From Pseudomonas fragi (GTDB lineage: Bacteria; Pseudomonadota; Gammaproteobacteria; Pseudomonadales; Pseudomonadaceae): a stretch of 64,000 bases of DNA. The translations under genes were made by a program, and so were the position numbers. The DNA lies in NCBI RefSeq assembly GCF_025426255.1, contig NZ_CP104861.1, forward strand, positions 1,116,001 through 1,180,000, read 5' to 3'. The notes under the pieces were generated by a model. That model ran no database searches and was not told the DNA's origin. It saw only the letters and a program-made list of their open reading frames with translations. Numbering within the stretch: the first letter of the stretch is position 1; each line of letters begins with the position of its first letter. This document shows positions 56,677 to 64,000 of this stretch, one piece after another.

Positions 56677-57675
56677 ATGAAGATTCTGGTCACCGGCGCA
56701 AGCGGCTTTATTGGCGGACGCTTTGCGCGTTTTGCCTTGGAGCAGGGCTTTGACGTACGGGTCAGCGGGCGACGGGCTGAGGGTGTTGAACACCTGGTGC
56801 GGCGCGGGGCTGAATTTATCCCGGGTGATTTGACCGATGGTTTACTGGTGCGTGACTTGTGTGTCGATGTCGACGCTGTGGTGCATTGTGCGGGCCACGT
56901 GGGCGCCTGGGGGCGTTATCAGGACTTCCACCGCGACAACGTGCTGGTGACCGAAAACGTGGTTGAGGCCTGCTTGAAGCAGCGGGTGCGGCGTCTGGTG
57001 TACTTGTCCTCGGCCTCGTTGTACTTCGATGGTCGTTCGCACACGCAATTGACTGAAGAACAGTTGCCCAAGCGCTTCAGTCACCCGTATGCCGCGACCA
57101 AAAACCTGGCCGAGCAAAAAGTCTTCGGTGCCCAGGAATTCGGTCTTGAGGTGATTGCCCTGCGTCCACGCTCTGTCACGGGGGCAGGGGACATGAGTAT
57201 CTTCCCGCGGTTGTTGAAGCTGCAGCGCAAAGGGCGTTTGGCCATCGTTGGCAACGGTCTGAACAAGGTCGACTTCACCAGCGTGCAAAATCTCAACGAG
57301 GTGCTGATGAGCAGCTTGCTGTGCAGTGGCTCGGCCTTGGGCAGGGCCTACAACATCACCAATGGCACGCCTATTCCGTTGTGGGATGTGGTCAATTATG
57401 TGATGCGCCAGATGAACGTACCGCAAGTAACCCGTTATCGCGGCTACGGCCGTGCCTACGCTATGGGCGCGCTGAGCGAGGCCGCCTGTAAGCTGTGGCC
57501 CGGTCAACCCGAACCGACGCTCTCGCGTTTGGGGGTGCAGATCATGGACAAAGACTTTACCCTCGACATTAGCCGCGCCCGGCACTACCTCGACTATGAC
57601 CCAAAAGTCAGTCTGTGGGCCGCGCTTGATGAATTCTGCGGCTGGTGGAAGGCTCAGGAGTCTCCGTACCGCTAA
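56677..57675 (+). CDS. NAD-dependent epimerase/dehydratase (extended SDR)
   Basis: A 332-residue extended short-chain dehydrogenase: NAD loop VTGASGFIGGRFA, catalytic Ser (YLSSASLYFDG) and Tyr-x-x-x-Lys (HPYAATKN), and ALRPRSVTGAGD. It looks closer to 3-beta-hydroxysteroid dehydrogenase/isomerase-like or nucleotide-sugar epimerases than to fatty-acid enzymes. The substrate is unknown. GGAG lies eight bases before the ATG. It runs with argP upstream and a coiled-coil protein 29 bases downstream, an order I recall from P. aeruginosa PA4361-PA4360. Confidence 0.87.
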   Translation: MKILVTGASGFIGGRFARFALEQGFDVRVSGRRAEGVEHLVRRGAEFIPGDLTDGLLVRDLCVDVDAVVHCAGHVGAWGRYQDFHRDNVLVTENVVEACLKQRVRRLVYLSSASLYFDGRSHTQLTEEQLPKRFSHPYAATKNLAEQKVFGAQEFGLEVIALRPRSVTGAGDMSIFPRLLKLQRKGRLAIVGNGLNKVDFTSVQNLNEVLMSSLLCSGSALGRAYNITNGTPIPLWDVVNYVMRQMNVPQVTRYRGYGRAYAMGALSEAACKLWPGQPEPTLSRLGVQIMDKDFTLDISRARHYLDYDPKVSLWAALDEFCGWWKAQESPYR

Positions 57676-57704
57676 CCACTTGCCGCTATTTTTAAAGGTT
57701 TTCC

Positions 57705-58526
57705 ATGCGTAACGATGCCCGTGACGATTTTGACAACGTGCCAACCCTGCGTGCTGATGCCCATGACCACGATGAATTGGGGTCAACAGCCGGAGCACGG
57801 GAGCGCACCACGGTGTACTCGCGCAACACGCCGGTGATCAAGGTCAAGGGCCCTGCTACCGGGCCATTGTGGACGTTGATCTGTGCCTTGCTGCTGGCTG
57901 TTGGTGGGCTGGCTTGGTGGAGTTTTCAGCAAATTTCACTGATGGAGCAGCAGTTGGTGGCGACCCAGGAGAGCTTCGCCCGTATCAGCGAAGAAGCTGC
58001 GGGGCGTTTGCAGGCTATTTCCGGCAAAGTGGTGGCCAGCGAATCGACGATCAACAACGGCAGCGAAGCCTTGAAGTTGCAGATCAAGCAGCTCGAAGAG
58101 CAGTTGCTTGAGCAGAGCAAGCGTCAGCAAGGCCTGGTGGTCGGGCAGCAGGGCGATCTGGATCAGCGTTTTGAGCAAATCAATGCCGCGATGTTGTTGC
58201 AGGTGACGGCCCAGAAAGAAACCCAGACCCGCCTCGAGGCCGAGATCAAAGGCCTTGGCAGCGAGCTGTCGACGCTCAAGGCCAGTGTTGGGCAACAGGC
58301 GGTCGACGTGGCGGCCTTGAAAAAACAAGGTAATCCGAGCGCTGCTGTCGAGCGTCTGGAGCAAGACATGATCGTGCTCAAAAGCGAACTGGAAAACCGT
58401 CCGGCATCGGCCCAAGGCGCCAATGCCGCCGAGTTCGATGTGTTCCGCGCGCAGATGACACGCAACATCAATACCCTGCAAAGCCAGATTCAGAACTTGC
58501 AGAAGCAGATCAGCGCCAGGCCTTGA
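57705..58526 (+). CDS. Membrane-anchored coiled-coil protein
   Basis: A 273-residue protein: acidic, disordered N-terminus (1-45), one membrane helix (about 53-72, PLWTLICALLLAVGGLAWW), then a long coiled coil of roughly 190 residues rich in Gln, Glu and Leu (EQLLEQSKRQQGL, QSQIQNLQKQI). By topology the coil should lie in the periplasm. I know of no function; annotation as an ATPase in some genomes is not supported by any nucleotide motif here. It follows the epimerase by 29 bases. Confidence 0.75.
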   Translation: MRNDARDDFDNVPTLRADAHDHDELGSTAGARERTTVYSRNTPVIKVKGPATGPLWTLICALLLAVGGLAWWSFQQISLMEQQLVATQESFARISEEAAGRLQAISGKVVASESTINNGSEALKLQIKQLEEQLLEQSKRQQGLVVGQQGDLDQRFEQINAAMLLQVTAQKETQTRLEAEIKGLGSELSTLKASVGQQAVDVAALKKQGNPSAAVERLEQDMIVLKSELENRPASAQGANAAEFDVFRAQMTRNINTLQSQIQNLQKQISARP

Positions 58527-58572
58527 GTCTGCGTTGACAGTTTTGCCTCTCGATTTAAGCGTGCGCAACATA

Positions 58573-58651
58573 TGTGGGAGCAAGCCCGCTCGCGAAGGTC
58601 GAAGTAACCGCGAGGCTCTGGAGACCTTCGCAAGCCTGCTCGCTCCCACAG
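58573..58651. repeat. Paired REP hairpin (family A)
   Basis: ATGTGGGAGCAAGCCCGCTC at the left and GCAAGCCTGCTCGCTCCCAC at the right, with inner arms CGAAGGTC / GACCTTCG. It lies between convergent genes. Confidence 0.8.
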
Positions 58652-58659
58652 TTGAGGAT

Positions 58660-60180
58660 TTACTCCCGCGCCTTGTATTCACGCCCGCGCAGTTCTTGAT
58701 TGGGCATGGCGATCGCCGCAGCCAGCCCCAGCAGTGAAATCACCGCGCTGATGCTCAGCAGATGGCGGAAGGTCAGCAGCAGTTCAGCCCGCAGGCTGTC
58801 CAGCGCCGGGCCTTGTACGGCATTCAGCCCGTCCAGCAACACATTGCCCGAACTGCCTTCCCCCAGCAGTGGCTGACCGCCAACAGGCGCCAGTAGCGAG
58901 TCGTGCAGCAATGCCAGCAACAGGGCCGACATCAAGGCCACCCCCATCGCACCGCCCAATGCTCGAAACAGGTTGGTGGTGCTGGTCGCCACACCAATGT
59001 CGTGCTGGCGCACCGAGTTCTGCGCCCCCACCAGCGATGTCGGGAACTGCATGCCCGAAGCGATCCCGCTGAACAGCATAAACACGCCACTCAACAGCTC
59101 CGCGCTCGGCGGGCTGAAGGCCATGCCGAGAATGGACAGGGGCATCAGCACCGCCCCGCTTACAATCATTGGTTTGTAGCGCCCGGTTACCGAGGTCATG
59201 CGCCCGGCAAAATAGGCCCCCATCGGCAGGCCTATGGCCAGGGGCAACAGGTGCAGGGCCGCGCTGTCGGCACCCGCGCCGGTGATGCTCTGATAGCGCA
59301 GCGGCATCAGCACAATCAGCGAAATGGCCTGAAAGCTGGTGAAAAATACCGTGCACCAGCACAGCACCGCATTGCGGTTGGCAAACAGGTGCATCGGCAA
59401 CAGCGGCTCTAGCGTGCGTCGTTCATGCCAGACAAACAGCCCCAGCGCGATCAACGCAACCGCCAGAAGCCCGGCGACCTGATCGTCGCGCCAGCTCTGA
59501 CCCTGACCGATAAAGGTAATGCTCAGCAGCAATGAGGTCAGGCCCAGGATCATCAGCATCGTGCCCAGGTAGTCAATAATCGGCTTGCGTTGCGGAACAG
59601 GCAGCCCGACCAGAGTGCGATAGGAAATCCACCAGGCAGCCAGGCCCAGCGGCAAATTGATCAAGAACACCCAGCGCCATGACAGGTACTCGGTCATATA
59701 GCCGCCCAGTACCGGTCCGGCGACACTGGCCAGCGCATACATGCCGCTGAAGTAGCCCTGATAGCGCCCGCGTTCGCGGGGCGGCACGATGTCGCCGATG
59801 ATCGCTTGGCTGACCGAAATCATCCCACCCGCGCCTATCCCCTGAATGATCCTGGCCAGAACAAGCTGCTCCATGTTCTGCGCCAGCCCGCAAAACAGCG
59901 AGGCCACGGTAAACAGGCCCATGCCAAACAGCATCAGGCGTCTGCGCCCGTACAAGTCGCCGAGTTTGCCGTAGATCGGCACAGCCACGGTCATGGCCAC
60001 CATATAGCCCGAGATCACCCAGGCCAGTTGGCTGACATCCTTGAACTGGGCGGAAATGGCGGGCATGGAAACAGCGACGATGGTTTGATCCAGCGCCCCC
60101 AGGAAAATCGCCAGCATCAGGGCGATCAGAATGCTGCGTATGGCGGGCTTGGTCTGGGGTGGCTGATTCAGACTGGTCAC
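58660..60180 (-). CDS. DHA2-family multidrug efflux MFS transporter (EmrB/QacA type)
   Basis: A 506-residue drug:proton antiporter with fourteen helices. Motif D1 LDQTIVAVSMPAI, motif A GKLGDLYGRRRLM, and motif C ALASVAGPVLGGY are clear. It begins at GTG. The substrates are unknown; no membrane-fusion partner (EmrA type) and no regulator lies beside it. It is convergent with the coiled-coil gene and co-directional with pobA upstream (58 bases), but read-through would be needed for linkage. Four or so residues downstream of the last helix end in REYKARE. Confidence 0.9.
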   Translation of the reverse strand: MTSLNQPPQTKPAIRSILIALMLAIFLGALDQTIVAVSMPAISAQFKDVSQLAWVISGYMVAMTVAVPIYGKLGDLYGRRRLMLFGMGLFTVASLFCGLAQNMEQLVLARIIQGIGAGGMISVSQAIIGDIVPPRERGRYQGYFSGMYALASVAGPVLGGYMTEYLSWRWVFLINLPLGLAAWWISYRTLVGLPVPQRKPIIDYLGTMLMILGLTSLLLSITFIGQGQSWRDDQVAGLLAVALIALGLFVWHERRTLEPLLPMHLFANRNAVLCWCTVFFTSFQAISLIVLMPLRYQSITGAGADSAALHLLPLAIGLPMGAYFAGRMTSVTGRYKPMIVSGAVLMPLSILGMAFSPPSAELLSGVFMLFSGIASGMQFPTSLVGAQNSVRQHDIGVATSTTNLFRALGGAMGVALMSALLLALLHDSLLAPVGGQPLLGEGSSGNVLLDGLNAVQGPALDSLRAELLLTFRHLLSISAVISLLGLAAAIAMPNQELRGREYKARE

Positions 60181-60238
60181 GAAACACCTGTGGGCGGCAA
60201 ACCTGTGGTGGAATGCCGCTAGTCTACTCGATAGCCTG

Positions 60239-61468
<1,230 letters not shown>

Positions 61469-61545
61469 TTATAAAGTTGTGCCTGTATTTTTCGCTTGCG
61501 AGATAGGCAATAGAAGGTGATAACGACGTCATTACCGGTACTTTT

Positions 61546-61566
61546 CGATAATCAGTGCGATTATCG
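61546..61566. promoter_or_regulatory. Perfect inverted repeat upstream of pobR (candidate PobR operator)
   Basis: CGATAATC-AGTGC-GATTATCG, an 8-5-8 perfect dyad 29 bases before the pobR start, in the pobA/pobR promoter region. AraC-type proteins more often bind direct repeats, so the binder is open. Confidence 0.5.
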
Positions 61567-61595
61567 GTTTTCTGTAATCTCCAGGCTCAGCGGCA

Positions 61596-62477
61596 ATGAA
61601 TCCTTCAATCCCGGTGTTCAAACTTTATGGCGAGCAGCAAGACTGGCTCAGCCCCGATTTGCTGCACTGCGAAACCATTTCGCTGCGCAGCCGCGTCCAC
61701 GACTGGGAAATTCGCCCCCACCGGCATGCCGACTTATGCCAGTTGCTCTATGTGCACAAAGGTCGGGCGCAGGTTGAAGTTGAAGGTCAGCGCCATGTGC
61801 TGGAGCAGTCGGCGATTCAGGTGATTCCGCCTTTGTCTGTGCACGGGTTTCAGTTTTCACCGAACGTTGAAGGATTTGTACTGACCCTGGCCGCGCCGCT
61901 GGTGGCTCAGTTGCAAGCACAGCTGGGCGGGTCGATCAGCTTGCTGCAACGGGTCGCCAGTTATCCGGCAGGCAAGGATCGCGATTACCTCAATAACCTG
62001 TTCAGTGAGCTGCAAAGCGAATATGTCGGCACACAGCCCGCCCGCGAAATGCTCTTGCAGTCGCTGATCAGCGTGCTGTTGGTGTGGGTCGCGCGCCAAG
62101 TGATACAGCGTCGCGAAGCACGGCAGTTACCGGCACGCGGGCGCGAGTACCTGAGCCTGTTCAATCAACGGGTCGAGGCATTGTTTCGTGAACAGCCGAA
62201 TGTTGAGCAACTGGCGCATCAGGTGGGTATTTCAGTGGCGCACCTGAACAGCATCTGTCGCGAGCTGGCGGGGCAGTCGGCGTTGCAGATCATCCATCAG
62301 CGGCTGTTATTGGAGGCCAAGCGGCATTTGATATACACGCCGATGACCATCAGCGAAGTGGCTGACAGCTTGGGGTTTGCTGACCCGGCGTACTTTGCGC
62401 GGTTTTTTCGGCGCCTGACCGGGACTTCACCCAGTGCATTTCGAACAGGACGGACTGACAGCATCAATCCGCCCTGA
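61596..62477 (+). CDS. pobR: AraC-family activator PobR
   Basis: A 293-residue AraC regulator: N-terminal cupin sensing domain (IRPHRHADLCQLLYVHKGRAQVEVEG) and C-terminal double helix-turn-helix (VEQLAHQVGISVAHLNSICRE, then ISEVADSLGFADPAYFARFFRRLTGTSPSAF). Divergent placement from pobA is the standard Pseudomonas arrangement, in which PobR with 4-hydroxybenzoate turns on pobA. The Acinetobacter PobR is of a different (IclR) family. Length and motifs are complete. Confidence 0.9.
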   Translation: MNPSIPVFKLYGEQQDWLSPDLLHCETISLRSRVHDWEIRPHRHADLCQLLYVHKGRAQVEVEGQRHVLEQSAIQVIPPLSVHGFQFSPNVEGFVLTLAAPLVAQLQAQLGGSISLLQRVASYPAGKDRDYLNNLFSELQSEYVGTQPAREMLLQSLISVLLVWVARQVIQRREARQLPARGREYLSLFNQRVEALFREQPNVEQLAHQVGISVAHLNSICRELAGQSALQIIHQRLLLEAKRHLIYTPMTISEVADSLGFADPAYFARFFRRLTGTSPSAFRTGRTDSINPP

Positions 62478-62492
62478 TGCTCCGGGGCTTCC

Positions 62493-62660
62493 TTACCTCA
62501 GAGCGCTGAACATGGCATTGCAATGCGCGCCAGAGCAACTGGCGGTAACAGCGACTGCTTGTCGGGTTTGCTCGGCGCGATAGCAAGCGCTTGCAAACAA
62601 AACAGCGGCAGCAAAAACGATAAACACGGTCATGCATCTGGTTTTTGTTTTAGTGGTCAT
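62493..62660 (-). CDS. Small putative lipoprotein, 55 residues
   Basis: A short frame on the minus strand: MTTKTKTRCMTVFIVFAAAV, then LFASACYRAEQ, giving a positively charged start, a hydrophobic stretch and a lipobox-like FASAC with Cys26. The mature peptide would be 30 residues with two more cysteines (TASCSGAHCN). GGGAGTGA lies five bases or so before the ATG. No family recognised. It converges on pobR. Being so short it may be spurious, but signal, lipobox and Shine-Dalgarno sequence together favour a real gene. Confidence 0.5.
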   Translation of the reverse strand: MTTKTKTRCMTVFIVFAAAVLFASACYRAEQTRQAVAVTASCSGAHCNAMFSALR

Positions 62661-62804
62661 GGCATTCACTCCCTTGACTTCACACCCTTGAGGCTAGTTC
62701 AGACCTTGGTAGTTGCCATGCCAGTTGTACGAGTGGTCATGCTCGGCTTCATCCCTCAAATGGACTAGTTGAGTAAACTCTGTTGCCGTTCGAACACGAA
62801 ACCT

Positions 62805-62965
62805 CTGTAGCCGCTGCCGAAGGAACGAGGCTGCGTTGGCGTGGTGCGGCACTCCGACGAAGTCGTCGTAAATTCAGGCGGTGGGGTGTGTCAGACAAAA
62901 AGTGCACTCAGAATTTACGATTGCTTCGCAACCGAACGCAGCCTCGTTCCTTCGGCAGCTGCTAC
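62805..62965. repeat. Long REP-like hairpin element (family B, full form)
   Basis: Outer arms CTGTAGCCGCTGCCGAAGGA... and ...TCCTTCGGCAGCTGCTAC, with GAACGAGGCTGCGTT / AACGCAGCCTCGTTC inside. The middle carries a second arm pair around AGTCGTCGTAAATTC and GAATTTACGATTGC. Confidence 0.88.
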
Positions 62966-62983
62966 GCAGATTGGTGCATTCGG

Positions 62984-63889
62984 TTACAAGCCCTTGTCCC
63001 ACCCGGGCTCGTCGGTAAAGCGTGCGGCCAGAAAGTCGAGCATGCTGCGCAACGTGGCGGGCATGTGTTTGCGTGAGGCGTAGACCGCGTAAATGTTCAT
63101 CAGACGCGGTTCGGCGTCGGGCAGCAGGCGCACCAGTTCACCGCCTCGCACATACTCCCCGGCCTGATAGCTGGGCAGCAGTGAAACCCCTGCGCCAGCC
63201 AGAGTGGCGCTCAATAGCGTACTGGCTTCGTTGGCGCTGATATTGCCCTGCACCGGGACGGACGTTTCCTCACCGTGTTGGGTGAAGTGCCACAGGCTCT
63301 TGCCGTAATAAGAGTGGGTCAGGCAGTTGTGCTGGCTGAGGTCGTCGACCTGTTGCGGGGCCGGGTGTTCGCGCAGATACACCGGGGATGCGCAGAGCAC
63401 CGAGCGACAAACGGTCAGCTTGCGGGCGATCAAACTCGGGTCCAGATCGTTACTGGTACGAATCGCCAGGTCGATGCGCTCGTCCACCAGGTTCACCGTG
63501 CGGTCGAGCATTTGCAGGTCGATGCTGACCTGCGGGTAAAGCCGAACGTAGTCGGTGACCGCCGCAGCCAGTTGCGCCTGGCCGAACGAAGTACTGACGC
63601 TGATGCGCAGCAACCCGCGCGGCGCATCACTGGGTACATCCACGGCCGCTTGCATGTCATCTGCCAACTCCAGCAATTGCCGGCAGCGGGGCAGGGTTTC
63701 GTAACCTGCCGCGGTCAGGCTCAGCTTGCGCGTGGTGCGGTGCATCAAGCGTGCGCCCACCCACTCTTCAAACTCGGCCAGATAACGCGACACCACAGGG
63801 CGCGACAGGTCCAGGTGGTCGGCTGCCGCTGACTGGCTGCCGAGGTCGACGACGGTGACAAATACCCGCATTGCAATAAGACGATCCAT
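62984..63889 (-). CDS. LysR-family transcriptional regulator
   Basis: A 301-residue LysR regulator of the CrgA/DsdC-like group: HTH at 1-60 (MDRLIAMRVFVTVVDLGSQSAAADHLDLSRPVVSRYLAEFE) and effector domain with GLLRISVSTSFGQAQLA and DLAIRTSNDLDPSLIARKL. The target is unknown; regulators of this subgroup usually control a divergent gene, which would start beyond 63890 outside the window. The other neighbour is the long repeat. Start MDRLIAMRVF is standard for the group. Confidence 0.88.
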   Translation of the reverse strand: MDRLIAMRVFVTVVDLGSQSAAADHLDLSRPVVSRYLAEFEEWVGARLMHRTTRKLSLTAAGYETLPRCRQLLELADDMQAAVDVPSDAPRGLLRISVSTSFGQAQLAAAVTDYVRLYPQVSIDLQMLDRTVNLVDERIDLAIRTSNDLDPSLIARKLTVCRSVLCASPVYLREHPAPQQVDDLSQHNCLTHSYYGKSLWHFTQHGEETSVPVQGNISANEASTLLSATLAGAGVSLLPSYQAGEYVRGGELVRLLPDAEPRLMNIYAVYASRKHMPATLRSMLDFLAARFTDEPGWDKGL

Positions 63890-64000
63890 GATCTGCCCGA
63901 TATCTGAAACAAACTATGTTCAAGCATCGCATTTTTAGTTCTCGATCGTGCAACTAAGCTTTGTCCATTGCCGACCTTGGCCGCTGACTCAGGAATTACC

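Noticed and set aside
61596..62477. The AraC-type gene as a regulator of the MFS pump instead of pobA
   Set aside because: It is divergent from and adjacent to pobA, the usual pobR position; the pump lies beyond pobA.
62523..62768. An 81-codon plus-strand frame behind pobR
   Set aside because: It lies opposite the better-supported minus-strand lipoprotein ORF, has no Shine-Dalgarno sequence and an unlikely composition.

Overview
The window is a chromosomal segment of a Pseudomonas of the fluorescens/putida side of the genus. The evidence is gene content and gene order (emhR/emhA, mutS-recA-recX, finR/fpr, colRS-warA-inaA, bifA-sodB, pobA/pobR), families of long hairpin repeats (REP-like) between genes, and a GC content that looks like high fifties, which would be on the low side for the genus. 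Species cannot be fixed from sequence reading alone. Most of the window is conserved core genome. From memory, the runs recA-to-dgkA and ampG-to-the coiled-coil gene follow the gene order of P. aeruginosa PAO1.

Layout. 1-2706: start of an RND efflux operon with its divergent TetR repressor and a TtgR-type operator, then a two-subunit 3-oxoacid CoA-transferase. 2925-9730: ferredoxin fdxA, mutS, a PrtR-like repressor and a phage-type holin (what is left of a tailocin locus), pncC/cinA, recA with an SOS box, recX. 9869-20016: LOG-family protein, a small secreted protein, DTW-family tRNA enzyme, erdR, dgkA, finR/fpr, trmO, DUF1456 protein, a pseudouridine-synthase-like protein lacking its catalytic Asp, GNAT, rimO. 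20359-26335: kup, and mprF-virJ for aminoacyl-phosphatidylglycerol. 26585-27337: three initiator tRNA-Met genes, each with its own promoter and terminator. 27553-36915: dinB with SOS box, lipoprotein, proS, ampG, alkyltransferase-like protein, DUF481 porin-like protein, SDR, HugZ-like protein, fxsA. 37158-45226: groESL, an LTA-synthase-like envelope enzyme, colRS with the LPS genes warA/inaA and a small exported protein.

45396-51720 holds an imelysin / di-heme cytochrome / Tat-exported DUF1513 cluster, probably linked to iron uptake. It is interrupted at about 49030-50320 by AT-richer DNA carrying a tiny lipoprotein and a bulb-type mannose-lectin protein. 51881-58526: bifA (c-di-GMP), sodB, argO/argP-like pair, an epimerase and a coiled-coil membrane protein. 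58660-63889: DHA2 efflux pump, pobA/pobR for 4-hydroxybenzoate, a small lipoprotein ORF, and a LysR regulator.

Functional themes are DNA repair and SOS (mutS, recA, recX, dinB, LexA boxes, alkyltransferase-like protein), envelope maintenance (mprF/virJ, ampG, dgkA, colRS, warA/inaA, LTA-synthase-like) and redox/iron (fdxA, fpr/finR, sodB, imelysins). The least ordinary items are the stripped tailocin locus between mutS and pncC, the lectin/lipoprotein insertion inside the imelysin cluster, the pseudouridine-synthase homologue without its catalytic Asp, and the dense set of long hairpin repeats. I saw no CRISPR array, intact insertion sequence or complete prophage.
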